Origin: Scenedesmus sp. ARA3
Taxonomy: Eukaryota > Chlorophyta > Chlorophyceae > Sphaeropleales > Scenedesmaceae
Direction: 5' to 3'
Assembly (NCBI GenBank): GCA_004335835.1
Contig: RWJK01001491.1
Location: 53,361-117,360 of the forward strand
Length of the DNA: 64,000 nucleotides
A program made the position numbers and the translations under genes. Below the pieces are notes generated by a model. The model saw only the letters and a list, made by a program, of their open reading frames with translations. It was not told the origin of the DNA and made no database searches. This document shows, one piece after another, positions 35,901 through 48,432 of this stretch (its first letter is position 1; each line of letters begins with the position of its first letter).

Positions 35901-38900
35901 CTATGAAGCAAAGGTCCTGCTGAGCGGGTAGGGTTTGTTTATGTGGTAGTACGGCGGGCTCGTCTTCACGGCGTTTGTGATCGTCAGTGTGCAGCTGCCA
36001 GCGCCCTTTTTGAAGGTGGGCGACTTGAGCAGCAGCGTACCCTTGGTGCTGGTGGCCAGCGTCTGCGTGGCAGACACGGAGCCCGACCACGTCGCGTACA
36101 GCGTCACACTTGGCACGACGGCTCCTGTCGCAGTGCCTGCCCTTGTGGTGATAGTGCTGCTGCAGGAGTAGTATGACACGGCTGTGCTGCCCTTGCCTGA
36201 TGTGGTGGTGGTCAAGGTGAGGGCAGTGCCCACAGTGAAGACTGGGCTGCCAGAAGGGGCCGCAGTCCTGCAGCAGCAGCAGCAGCAGCAGCAGAGTTGG
36301 CTTCGCTGCAATCACATGTAGCATGCCTAGCTCCTTGCCTCAGCACTGCTTGCGGCGGTGTGGGCATCTGCAGCTCGCTTGCAAGCCCACGCGCCGTGCA
36401 CACACAGTGCTTACTACATGATCTATGATCTAGGCTTTTTTTGCAGCAGCACAGCAGGTGCCATGCAGCTGCACAGCCGTGCCTGCATGGACAGCCCACT
36501 AGGAGCGCTGCAAGAGCTTGGGCGGGGGGTCTCCTGGTCCAGCAATGCTTTTAAGGTGCGCAGATTTTCATTTTTCAGGCTAGACTGTCCATCTTTACAG
36601 CAGGTGGCTTACGGAGCAGGGCTGGGGCTTGGTACTGAGGGTGGGCGAGGACTCGGGCTTGGGCTGGGTCTTGGGCTGGGGCTTGGGCTTGGCGCGGCAG
36701 CGGGTGGGTTTGGGTTGGGAAAGGTCACACCCTGCAGCAGCAGCAGCATACAACCAGCGCTCACGGACTGCAGAGGGAGCCAGCCTGTACAGTTGCTGCA
36801 CCACGCACAGAGTTGGTGGCTGCTGCACAGACCGCAGGAGCTGGAGTGAGCTCACATACAAAGACAGGAGAACTGATGCATATGTAGCAGTGTGGCTGCC
36901 AACCGCCGTGCATTATGACAACTGGACACTGCAGCTGCATCCAGCTGTGTGTGTCTTACAAGTGTTGCTGTGGTTGTCTGTGCAATGTATGCTGGCATTG
37001 CACCTGAACAGCAGCATACGCTGCAGGCGGCCTAGGCCGCCTGCAGCAGCAGCATGCACGCAAGCCTAGCTGTGAGCCTTCCAGCCTAAGGCGCGGCCTC
37101 TCACCACAGTGTAACTTCCGATGCTACCATATGCAGGGTAGCCATATGATGTTGAGGCGGTAGCCATAGGGTCGCCCGCCCCAACACCCTGCACAGTGAT
37201 GTAATACCTGCAAGCAGCACCAGGAGAAGGCGAGGTCATTGTGCAGGGCCTAGTTGGGATTGACACGTGCACACGCGCCATATATGTCCAAGTGCGCATG
37301 CGCAGTATAGGCGCAGGCGGTGCAGCGCATGCCAAAGCGTGCACTCTACGAAGTGCATGCAGCACACATCAGCCCGTATGCGGACAGCACGGCGCCGTTT
37401 AGTGCTGCAAGCGCTACGTGTGTGCAATGTGCGGTGTGCTTTAGGCTCGTCCCTTGAGCAGGGAAGGCGGCACGTCCGCGCTTGCACGGCCGGAGGATGC
37501 TGAGGATGCTGAGGATGCTGCAGGTGGCGTCAGCTTTGAAGCACGTCACACGTTGTGTGCACTCACGTGCCAGCGGTTGGCACGTTGAAGTTGATGTTGC
37601 CCACGCCGAGGCCCACAGGCGCTGTGATGCCTGCCGGGTTCTGCGATGCAATCTGCCTGCCGGTTGCGTCGGTCACATTCACCAGCAGGTCGTCATTTGC
37701 TCGAATGGTAGTGCCCCAACTAGAGGCCACGTCGGCCCAGAAAGTGGCAGGCCCACCGGCAGAAGTGAACTTGTACATGTGTGGGCGGCTGCTTGTGAGA
37801 GACCCCGAAGCACTGGCAGTGATGGACGCTGCAACCAGGGTGTTATTCAGCGGTACTGCAGTAGCCATGGTGCTGCCGTTGTGTCCGGTTGCATACCCAT
37901 TGACTTTTTCCGCAATTATGGAGATGTCATTTTGCTGCAAGATGGCAGCAGCAGCCATTACAGCACTACTCAGTGATGACTGCTGCGGTTGGAACATGCC
38001 AACAGCCACCCAAGAAAAACGGTGCAGGGCAAACACAGATGTGGTATGTATGGATGCAGTGCGCGCTGTACACAGCATACAACACATGCACTCGCGCTGG
38101 CCAGGCTGCGTGTATTCTGACCATGAAAACTGTACAAAACCACAGTGCCGCGCATGCAGGAGATCATTATGCAGCAGCTGCTGCTTGTCGGCATGAGCTG
38201 CACGCCCCAATGCTACGCCAGCTGCAACAACTCACCGTATTGCTAGCACCCGTGTAGGTGCCTTGGCTCCACTGACTCAGGCTTTGCCAATAGGCTGCAT
38301 CACAAGCGAGAGCAAAGCAGCAGGTCAAGCGTTGAACTCACAATCACAGAAATGCAGCTTTCAGCTGCCCAGCCACGCAGGGTTGCCATCATGCTCTGCT
38401 GCCTGCTAGAATGGCGCTATGTGCATAAAGGGGTGAATGCTTTAAGAGCCTCCCCAATGCATCACACACATGCCACTCAAACGGGTGCTGCTAGTCAGCT
38501 GCTGCAATGCTGTGCATATGGATGCATGGGGATCTACACCCATGAAAGGAGCGAGGTTCAAATCCAGCAAAACCCTAAATCAAAACAACCAGACGCACGC
38601 ACGCACACAACGCTGTAAGACATTGTCGAACACTGTGGCTGCAGTGCACACTGCCTATTCAAACACTGTAGCTGCAGTGCACACTGCCTATTCAAACAGC
38701 AACTGCAGTTCACCTGTGCCCTGCAAGGAGAATCGTAGTAGCGAGCGCAGCACACAGAGCAGCGCAGCAGATAGTCTGATCAGCTTGTGTTGGGAATTAG
38801 TCGAGACATGCTTCAAGGTGCCTGCTGTTGCCTGCTGCTGTAGATCAATCAGCTTGCCAGATCACATCTGCCTGCAATGAGCTGCAGCTGGTGCAAGCAA

Positions 38901-41900
38901 GCACAAGGCAGCAGTGCATGCACTCGTGCAGCAAACCACTGTTCAACCAGTGTTGGTGTGCACGGATGCAGCCGTGCAACCACCCTGCTGTGCTCACCAT
39001 GATCGGCGCCCAGCCGTTGCCTCCTGTGTGGTACTCAGTGTAAGTCCCCCCGGGGGGGGTGATGCCATCACTGCAGATCACAACAGCGGCCACCCAGTCA
39101 GAGCATGCAACTGCCACACGTGCTGAAAGGCAAGGTTCCAACCATGTGACAGCAGGCCTGTGCACTCCACCGAGTCGCCACAAGTCGAACTCAGGTTGTC
39201 GCAAGTCGCATGCAGCTTGTGTTCTGGCAGCCAGAGCTCATCACATCACAAACTGCCATGCCGGTCATGTGCATTACAACGTGTGTTGTCACTCACTGGT
39301 CAAGACCAAATGTGTGGCCTGCAAGGCACAGGAAGGCAGGCAAAGCGGCAATCAAGTAAGGGACAGGTGACTTGTAGTGAATGGAATTGCTGACAGCAGG
39401 TCAAATGGTTCAGGTGTTAGTGGCGCGAATGGCTTTCTAAATTCATGGCATCACTGTACGACAGCCTCTGAGGAACCATTAGGATGGCTGCAGCGTGCAG
39501 GCACGTATGCGCATTGCATTTGGTGGAAATGACGCCATTGCGGCAACTGCCGGTTGCACAAGCGTTAGTCACCCACCTGCTTCGTGGGTGACGGCCTCCC
39601 AGACATACTGCAAAGCAGCAGCAGCAGCAAACAGCGAGTGAGACTATGAGCACCGCTACTGAAACACGCGCTAAACATGCATACAATATGCATGCGCTGT
39701 GTCATGCCAGCCCTCAGGGTGCCGCGCACATGCCCGGCATACACACACGCAGGGGCCTCGAGCCGTGCAGTATGCGCTTGCTTTTCACGCAGAAGCACCA
39801 GCTGCGTGTTATGCATGCCTTCCACTCTTTGGTAGTTGCTTTCTTCATGTTCTTTTTTTCAAACTGAAACGTTTCAGAGGGTAGCCTTCATTGCTTTCTG
39901 CTGGTCTCACCTTGGGATGGTTGGGCCCCAGGTTCTTGGGGAACACGAATGCAGGCTGATAGTAGAGGTCTTGATTGCCAAACACGCCAATCTGCATGCA
40001 ACAGCCAGGGCACATTGTAACGCCACCATCAGAGGACAACAGCATGTGTGCCAGCTGGCAGCAGTAGAATTCGGCCAGCATGCTACACCAACCACCTTGT
40101 GTGCTGCGGAACACAACACGAGTTGCTGCCGCCTTCCCGCAGTGCATGGCAGGCAGCTGGGGAACCCCAATGTTGTATTACAGCAGTCTGCCCTGTGCTT
40201 CAAATGCGGCTGTTCGCAGCACTGACATACCATGTGTGCATAATGTTTGCTAACAACCTGAGCCTCACCAGGATTGCTGCTCATCTGGCAGAGAAGTACT
40301 ATATGCTGCTGGGTGCTGGCACCATCTTAGACGGTACCAGTCACACAGCAGGGGTGCATGGCTCGAGATCACAGAGTAAGGTCTGAAACTCACATGCGCC
40401 ACACCGCCATATGAGCCAAACCACGAGCCGTCGCCACCAATGCACACACGCATGTAAGTTTTAGGGTCGGCACCTAGCTGGGAGTTGGTGGTGACGTCAA
40501 TGTTGAACGGCGCATAGTCTGCTCGGCAGCGCGCAGCGCAGAACAAATATGGGTTATGCAAGCCATGCAGCATGCTCTGCGCGTGGACGGCGCCATGCAA
40601 ATGAGGGCAGAGGATTAGGGACAGGGAATGCATAAGCAGCAACTGCTGGCGGATGTGAGGCAACGGTAAGTGGTAGGGAACCGAAGCCCTGCCGGTGGGC
40701 ACGCCTGCGGCAGCGGCTCGGCCACCAATTAAGCTGGCTGTGCATACTTTGGCGCTGCTGACTGTGGGTGCTATAGCCATGCCGAGTCTGCATCCAGTGC
40801 TGATGCTGGTGTTGAGCACATCATGCCTCTGCTGCCTGTGCATGCTGAGCAATGCTGGCTGGTTGGCACACTGAACAGCTGTTGATGCTGCTGACCTTCA
40901 GCCACTGCCGCCCAGATAGCGTCAATGTCGTTCAGCTCGATGCTGCATTGCATGGAATTGTTGCAAGCAGGCAGGCAGCCACAAAGGGTGAATGTAGTGG
41001 CCAAACAGCTGCTGCAGGTGGCCTGCTTGTGCTGCAGCATGCTAGCGCTGGCATGCTGCCGGCCGCTGGCTTTGGATGTCAGGCTAGTCAGCAGCAAAGA
41101 GCGATGCCGATTGCAGCGCCAGCAGCATTTGTGCATTTGTGGCGATTGCAGCCGCATGCACGGGTTCCGGCTGTGGTCTAGGTCTCCTCGACCACACCGC
41201 TGCACTGAGGCTGTAAAGCGCATGCAAGGTGGCCGTGGCTCGTCAGCAATTGCTCGCTGTGCGAGCATTTCCTCACCTGCTGAAGGGTAGGTTTGTGTTG
41301 CCGTCTCTGTCCCACCTGTAGTTTGCAGACCACACAGCATGCGCATGTGAGACGGTAGGTGCCGTTCTGTTGATGCTAGCATTCGTTTCCGTGCTGCTGA
41401 CGACAGTGGTACTAGCTGTTCAAACGCCCAGCTGAGCCGCAACACACTCATCAGCAGCGCTATCAGCTTGCATTGTTGACCAATGGCCCCCACCGACCTG
41501 GGAGTGATGATCTCGCCATTTGGACCGCACAAGGGGTTGGAGCTGCCAACGCATTTATCGTTCCAGGCTGCAATCAGCACACCACAGGGAGGCAGGACAC
41601 ATGGTGATGTTGCTGCTGTGGTTGGAGAGGCCGGTGCTAGCATATGCTGGGGCAACCATGTCAACCACTCTGTTTCGATCACCTGGCCAGACAAGGCACC
41701 ACCTGGCCATGGACTGGCCTTGGTGAGGGCCCGTCATGCAGCAACAGCGCACAATCCTCTTGGAAAAGGCTGCTGCTGATCGCGCGCCACCAGAAAGTGG
41801 CAGACCAGCCCATGCAGCACCACACCACACCTGAAGCACCCTGAGCAACACCACACCACACCTGAAGCACCCTGAGCAACACCACACCACACCTGAAGCA

Positions 41901-42890
41901 CCCTGAGCAACACCACACCACACCTGAAGCACCCTGAGCAGGCTGCTGCTGCTGCTGCCTCTCACCTGTGCCTGTTATCACGCTGCCGTTGAAGTCCAGC
42001 CACAGCTTGTAGGGGGCGCCAGGCCTGGAGCTCATGCCTGTTCCATCTGGGTTGATGCGGGCCGGCCCGTCTGATGCTGCCAGGCCTTCTCTCAGCTCCT
42101 TGTCCGATGCCATGGCCGGAGGACATTGCGCTGTTACGATTAAGGCATCCAGGTCCATAGTCTGCACAGCAGCACATGCAGCGGTGATCGATCAGCAGTC
42201 ATGCGTGCACAGGACTGGGTGTGGGCTGTCGGCAGGAATTGCGATGGTCAGCCTGGAGGCCTGACAGTCAGGGTTGGACAGAGGGAGGCGCTGCACGCCA
42301 TAACTTCTGGAGCTGCGCTGGACGCGTTTACAGAACGCTCCTTGGCGTACAAAACACAACAGCAGCTGCGCATGCCAGCGATGCTGACGATTAGATGGAA
42401 ATTGCTGTGTAGCCATCTGCCCTTGCATGGCACGCATGCATGCAGGCACGCGCAGTCATGGTGACATCTGCAGCTGCACCAGCAGCAGCTCCAGCAGCTG
42501 CTTGCTGTTGCTCACCAAGTCGTCGTTTCTGCCGAGCATGGCCTCTAGGGCAGCTGCTCCGGCCTCTGGAGTGTCCTCGCCCAGGTTTCCGACCCTGAGC
42601 AGGATCTGCTCCGTGAGTTCCGGGCCTAGCTGCTGCAGGAATTGCCGGGCATCGCCATCGTTTTTGAAGTTGCGCTTCTTGCCACTAGGTGGACCGGGCT
42701 CGTCCGTAAATGGGTCTTTCTTGTTGAATTCGGCAGTAGGGGGCACGTCCTTGCCCCTGTCCTTGCCCTTGCTCTTGCTGTTTTGTGCCAGCGTCCTGTG
42801 GGCTGCGGCTTCGGCCAAAATGCAAAGTAAAAGCATCGTTACACCTAAAAACAGTTTTCGTCCACATCTTGGCGCATGCCACCACGTCAT
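35901..42890 (-). CDS. Secreted zinc metalloprotease with pre-peptidase C-terminal and Ig-like domains
   Basis: Exons: 42890 to about 42483, 42161-41966, 41567 to about 41500, about 41318-41279, about 40948-40904, 40518-40394, 39991-39911, 39607-39577, 39318-39297, 39070-38998, 38294-38236, 37934-37567, 37207-37105, 36731-36613, 36267-35901. An N-terminal signal peptide (LFLGVTMLLLCILAEAAA) precedes a charged propeptide. The catalytic part reads LWLDFNGSVITGTAWN, DRDGNTNLPFS, NDIDAIWAAVAEDYAPFNIDVTT and IGGDGSWFG. The zinc site is THEAGHTFGLDHDG, a HEXXHXXGXXHD motif assembled from three exons. WQSLSQWSQGTYTGASNT follows, then a PPC beta domain (GYATGHNGSTMATAVPL), a Pro-Ser linker and an Ig-like domain (YATWSGSVS). 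This layout is that of bacterial-type secreted zincins. The junction 38998/38294 lacks one base in phase, so a tiny exon is probably missing. Export to the cell wall or medium is inferred. Confidence 0.82.
39297..39318 (-). other. 22-base microexon encoding the zinc-binding core
   Basis: Bounded by TTGCAG and GTGAGT, it supplies GC CAC ACA TTT GGT CTT GAC CA. With the G from the preceding exon (39577) and the T of the next (39070) it completes GHTFGLDH after HEA. Phase fits on both sides and the motif is exactly the one required. Confidence 0.85.
41816..41941. repeat. 31-base tandem repeat, four copies
   Basis: The unit contains CTGAAGCACCCTGAGCAACA. Copies start at about 41831, 41862, 41893 and 41924 by the CTGAAG landmark and are identical. 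It lies just inside the metalloprotease intron, 25 bases from the donor at 41965. On the coding strand each unit contains CTTCAG followed by GTGTGG, an acceptor-plus-donor-like string. Confidence 0.95.
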
Positions 42891-43430
42891 TGCCTGCTGT
42901 TGAAGGATTCTGGTTTGAGAAGTGCGAGCACTGCAGCCGAGCTGACAGACCGCTGAATAGTTTGAAAATACTTATCAAAGCTTGAAAGTAAACGAAACGT
43001 CCGAAGCTCTACAAACTACAGCGGTAGATCGGCGCCGTGTCGGTCTCAGTACGCTATCGTCCTGTAGACGTCAGATACGCAACTCCCCTCCAGTGGCGGA
43101 TTCACTGCGTGCGTCCCAAACTCAGAAACTTCTTTCTGAGCACATTTTGTCAAACGAACACAGATCACAGTTGTAGTATCTTGGCCACCGCCAGAATCAA
43201 GCGACCTCATCGTACTTGCGTGTGTGCCTGCGTTGTTCAGCCGATAGGGAAAGCTGCAGCTGGACTAGGTGGGTTGTCATGTAATTTCTGTGCCCTTGAC
43301 GTCGTGCAACATCCAAAAAGAGGCTTTTCCAGCACAGTGCTTGCACAGTGTTGCAGTCGGCAGCAGCGCTCTGCGCGCTCCCATTTAAGTTCAAACCAAC
43401 AATTGGTAGAGTTTACGACTGCTGCAGATC
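42891..43430. promoter_or_regulatory. Divergent region between metalloprotease and Cys-rich secreted protein
   Basis: 540 bases separate the two opposite start codons of two secreted proteins, so co-regulation is conceivable. No specific element was identified. Confidence 0.4.
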
Positions 43431-45086
43431 ATGGCCGCAAACCCCAGGCTATGGTTGGTGTTGCTCGTTGCTGGTGCCAGCGTTCTGGTGAGCGGGTGGC
43501 CGATGACCGGCAGGCCTGAATCTTCAGCAGTGGCAACAACAGACATAAAAAAAAGTGTCATGCGACTCCCTTGAGCGGCATGGCTAAGGCTTGTACATCC
43601 AATTGGGGCCTTGACACAGTAGCTGTGCAGCACAGCAGTGTCTGTTTGCATCAGCCTGCAGGCCATGTACCTGCACAGGGGGCGCCCAGTACAGCACACG
43701 CCCCACTTGCAGCGCTTACCATGACATGACGCCTGCATCGGCAGTTGTCACCAGCGTCCGGCAACAACTTTCTAAGCATAGCGCGTGCCTAAACCTGCAG
43801 GCTGTACAGGCAGGCAAGCCTAAATACACGCCACTGTGCCCCATGTCGGGCTCTGCGCCCAACCAGCGCTCTTGCTGCGTCCTGTGCAACCGCACCAGGG
43901 GTAAGCGCATAATGAAAAGCGGAAATGGTTTGTACGCTTATGCCAAGCACTACCAGCAGCAGCTGTGTGCAGAGGAAGCTTGACTGTGGCACGCATTGCT
44001 CTGCTGGATCAGAACAAGCTCAGCAGCACTAAGCAGCCTGCCTCAATCAAGCCAGATGGCAGCAACGCTGGCAGCAGCGGCAGCTCTCAGCTGCAGCAGC
44101 GCAGCTGCCTTTGTCGCTGTGTAAACCGCATCAGTGAAAGAGCTGCCGGTTTGAATCAGCTGCCTGCAGCAGTGTGCGTGCACAGCTCGCCCAGCCAAGG
44201 TCAACAACAGCTGCTGGTCCCTCCGACTGCAAACCATCCCCACCATGCTGCTTTGCCGTGCGCCCTGCCCGCAGTGTGCGTCGACTTTGAGAGCGACCCG
44301 CTCAACTGTGGCAGCTGCTTCACTCGCTGCGGAGCCTCGCAAACATGCCAGGCCGGCGTGTGTGTCACACCTCCTGCCCAGCCCAGCCCCAGCCCCAGCC
44401 CCAGCCCCGCTGCAACACCATCCATCCAATGCCAAAGCAGATCGAACAATTGCTCGGCAAAAAGTGATTGTTGTTCTGGCCTTTGCTGCCTCAACGGCGT
44501 CTGCGTCAGCAATGTGAACACAACGGCTTGCGGCTTCAATTGCTTTGTGTGCAACGCCACCCAGACGTGCACGCCCCAGGGAGCGTGCGCACTCAAACAA
44601 TCCACTACTATCAGCACCAACACCGACATCTTTGGCGTCAGCACCTGCATTCCGTCAGGAGACCCCACTCAACCCCCGCCTCCAGTCAACGTCGTGCCCG
44701 CCTGCGCCACGAACACGTCGACATCAGCCCAGGCCTACATGTACAGCCTCAACATCACACGCAACAACTTCGCTGGCTTGGGCATCCAACTGAACGGATG
44801 TATGACAGTCTCGCTGTGCGACATGAACAGCGACGCGTCCGTGGGCAACAATGTGGACCTGTCATGGACGCCGCCGCTAAGCCTCAACAGCACGCTGCCC
44901 ACGTGCGCAGCAGCCAACTGCGACCCTGCCTTCAGCCCTGCCAGCACGCTACTGAGCCGTATCAACGTGCTAAACAGCGGCCAGGATGAGGTGGTGAACA
45001 TCATCAGCCGCAACAACACCTGCCTCCGAAACCTAGGAGTGCGGCTGACCGCGGCGCCCAACTGCACAACTTACTATATACCTTAG
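43431..45086 (+). CDS. Small secreted cysteine-rich modular protein
   Basis: Three phase-consistent exons (43431-43487, 43810-43900, 44275-45086) encode 319 residues. Exon 1 is a signal peptide (MAANPRLWLVLLVAGASVL). Exon 2 adds a short Cys-containing piece (CPMSGSAPNQRSCCVLC). Exon 3 carries a module DPLNCGSCFTRCGASQTC, of the kind common in bacterial and algal secreted proteins. A short (SP)n linker, a knottin-like cluster with CCSGLCCLNGVC spacing, another CxxxQTC motif and a C-terminal domain with several Asn-glycosylation sites follow. A TGTAA signal lies at 45154, about 70 bases after the stop. An extracellular-matrix role is likely but no enzyme activity can be assigned. Confidence 0.8.
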
Positions 45087-48000
45087 GCATGTCAGCCTGC
45101 CTGTCGGCCGCTGGGCGTGGTGTGCTGTTTAGGAGAGGTTACTTTTTGCAACATGTAAGAAGTAGACCAAAGCAGGAGTTGATATCGCTGTGGCAAGTGG
45201 CGTCGCCGCAATGCAAAGTGGCTGCTGCATTCTGCCAGGCAGATGGCAGCTATATGCGTTGTTGTGCGCACCAATGTGTCCGCTGGTGCGCTGTGTTGCG
45301 CATCAGCGCGGTCTGAAGTGCTTGCATGTGTTGCTGCAGAAGCTAGCACAGCTGTCTGCGTGCTTGCTACCTACATGACAGCAGGCAGATTAGAGGACCA
45401 TGCAAGGGCTCCTTTTCGTGCTGATGCCCGTGCAGCCAGCACACCTGGGCACAAGACTGCTGCGAGCTTGTTGCTGCAGCTCGACCAGCGGTGCTTAATG
45501 GTTACCACACCGCCTTTATTTGACCGCTGGTGAACCCTTTGGTACTGCCACAGTGTGCCATGACGCGTCCGTCACCACACACATCAGGGAATGATCTCCC
45601 ATGCTGGTGTGTTTCATCATTGTGGTCTGGCGGCCGGGCAGCGGCATCATCGTCAGCATTTGCTGCCGCTGCACATGCCACAAGAGGCGGTTGGCTGTGG
45701 CATGTTGGCTTGTCGTTCTTTCTTTTTGTTGCTTGTGCCTCATCGGGCGCCTTGACAAACTGCGTTGATGTTGCTGCTGTGCCATTTGTGGCACTCTCGG
45801 CGCCAGCGAGTCTGGTAGGCATATTGTGGCTCTTGGCTGCCAACTTCACTTGACATAAAATCGATGCAGCAGTGTGCGTTGCCAGCTGTGCAAAGCATGT
45901 CATGCAACAGCTGTGCTGCATCACGCAGGGACAGCACAAAGGGATGGCAGCAGCATTGTTGTGCAAGCGCGCTGCAAGTGCAACAACGCACGCGCAACAG
46001 CTGCAGCACAGCGGTGTGGGGGCTGATGAAGCTTATCCAGGCTGTGGAAGCTTCGGCTGTTGTCTTGCACAACTGGCAAGCAGGGTCATGTGCACACTAG
46101 CGCATCGCTGGATCGTGAGGGCATGCAGCCGTATTGTTTCAGCCCCAGGATTCAGCGTTGCCTGTTGCCTGGCGCTGCTTGCATGCCCCACACAGCTGGC
46201 AACACGTGGCAGCTGAGCAGGCAAGCAAGCCTCAGTGTATTTGCACTGCCAGCCTTTGTGGTAGAGCCCAGCACATTTGCCGTGCTGGTTTTCACTTGTT
46301 TAGAGGACAGCTTGCAGCTTGCAGCTGATGGCATGCTGCCATTGCTGGGCTAGCAACTCGAACTGTGTGGATCTTGCAAATGTAGCCATGTTCCACTTGC
46401 ATATTCATAATACTTGTAGTGCATCAAAGGATGAAATCCTGACCATCAGCAGTACTGGAACTATATAGAGCATTGTCGTTATTAGCAGCTGCTCAAAGCA
46501 GCACAGGAGAATGCCGCTAGGAATGCCAAAGGATTATGCCACTGGCACCGCTGCATGCTTGCCTTCTGGTTCCTGTTGTTGAGTAGTTTGCCTGTCAGCA
46601 GCGAGTGTGGCATGTCTGGCAGCATGCGGCACGCTGCATGGGGCGTGGACTTGCAGTGCATCATCCCATGGTTGGCTGCTGCCTTCGAGGCAAATAAGGG
46701 CATACACAAGCCAGCTTTGATGCTGGCAGGTGGTGTTGCTATGATGCCCCAGCCAGGCCCCTTCTGCTAAACAGAGCAGAGCCATGCATAGGGCCACGAG
46801 CAGCAGCCAGGCTGCACTGCATAAATGAGCAGCAGCACTAGAGTCTGAAGTTGAAGCAGCAATGATGGCCTGGGGAGCCTTCTAGCTGTGTGAGTATGCA
46901 TGATGTTGCACTGCTTGTGCTTGTAATGAATGCAACCAGCAACTTTCTTTTATATACATTATTGCAACCCGGCTGTGGATGCCCCAGCTGTTGAAATTGC
47001 ATGCAGCAACAGCAACGGTTAACCTCCCTGTTGTGCTGAGTACTGCTTCTGGGCTCACTGTGCTGCTGTTCACTAAAACGCATTGGCAATGACTGCTTGA
47101 ACGGCAGTGTTGCTTGCTGCGGCACACTGACCGCGTTGAGCGCAGTATGATGCAGTGCAGTCCATGCAGCTGGAATGCCTTGTAACTGCTCTTGTTGCTC
47201 ATTCCTGCTGGCCGTGTCGGTTGGTGTCACATTAGTAACCAAGTTGGCCCAGGGCGGTGTACACCTGTCTGTACTTTTGATAGCTGCAGTGCTGGCACAG
47301 GTTGCTGTTTCCATGTGCCCTCAGCTGCCACATGTCACTGATGCTGCTGTTGTTGCAAAGGCTGCCACAGACTAGCTAATCCCAATTAGGTCTTTTTGCG
47401 TCTGTTTCACACACAGGTTATTGTTCAATTGCTTACGTGTGTTGTGAACAGTGTCACTAAGTTGAACAAAACTGTAAACTCAACGGTTAACACACCTGCA
47501 AAAATGCAACACTATCCCAGCGGGACACATTTACACGGACTGTGGCTTGCCTGCTCACATGTACCCTATTGCGTGTCTTTTCATGAGGAGAGTTTGCAAC
47601 GGTCTGAACGAGTCGCTAGACGCCAGCCTGCACGTGTCATTGGAAGAAAGCGGGTTACTGCTACCCAAAAGCTCTGCACAAAGTGGCAGTGCCAGTGTTA
47701 TTGGTCATGCATTGCCCAGGCATACAGGCACCACTGGTGTGCCAGAAAAGTGACCGCCAGCGCTAGACATGCTTACAGCATAAGAAACGAAGCATGGCAG
47801 AGTAGCATGCAGGGATCGCTCAACCAGTAGTCCAAGGATGTCCAAACTGTGAGTTTCTGTGCTGCAAAACTGTTTGCATGGCAGAGATCTGCACACCGAC
47901 ACCTGACAGCACAAGGATTACGTATCATGCAAGCCAACAAGCTGATCCTGGACCACCCGCTGCATGGCCAAGCATTACTACCCCTCTTCTTAACTAGAGG

Positions 48001-48432
48001 GAGGAGAGGTGGTCACATGTCGATACTGATATCAAGACCCCAAACGTGGGCGCTGCTGAAACGACATGTCATGCGTGAATGCCAGCACTCACACAGTGCC
48101 GCTCACATGCAGCATATGAGCGCGCTACAATAATCACCAGTGATGCAGTGTACCTCAAACCACGATGCAAAGATGCAAAGCGAGCACGCCTTGCCCTCGG
48201 GCCAGTGCACAATATGTTGAGCACAAATATGTGCCTGAGTGAACAACAGTGAGTGGCCCCTTGTTACAACAAAGTATCCAAGCTGCCAGTTGAGGTCGGC
48301 TCTACAACAGTAGTTTTGACTGTTGTGTTTGTCAATTTTCTACTGTTCGCTGTGCTTGGCAACACAAGCTTGCCAATCAACAAGTCCTCAGCAGTCGTGC
48401 AATGGCCATGTCATGAGTTCGTACTACGTAGT
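45087..48432. other. Region without recognised genes
   Basis: A TGTAA at 45154-45158 ends the preceding gene. The rest has many short Ala/Cys/Ser-rich open frames on both strands, none with a recognisable family or a convincing splice continuation. The N-terminal exons of the Nudix gene to the right were looked for here (Nudix box, AGGLPHG-type motifs) and not found. Confidence 0.4.
45154..45158 (+). terminator. TGTAA poly(A) signal, Cys-rich protein
   Basis: It sits about 70 bases downstream of the stop codon at 45084-45086, a typical distance for chlorophyte genes. Confidence 0.6.

Noticed and set aside
39160..39200. CDNLSSTC-like reading as a decayed remainder of the protease zinc motif
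   Set aside because: The correct in-phase microexon encoding GHTFGLDH was found at 39297-39318.
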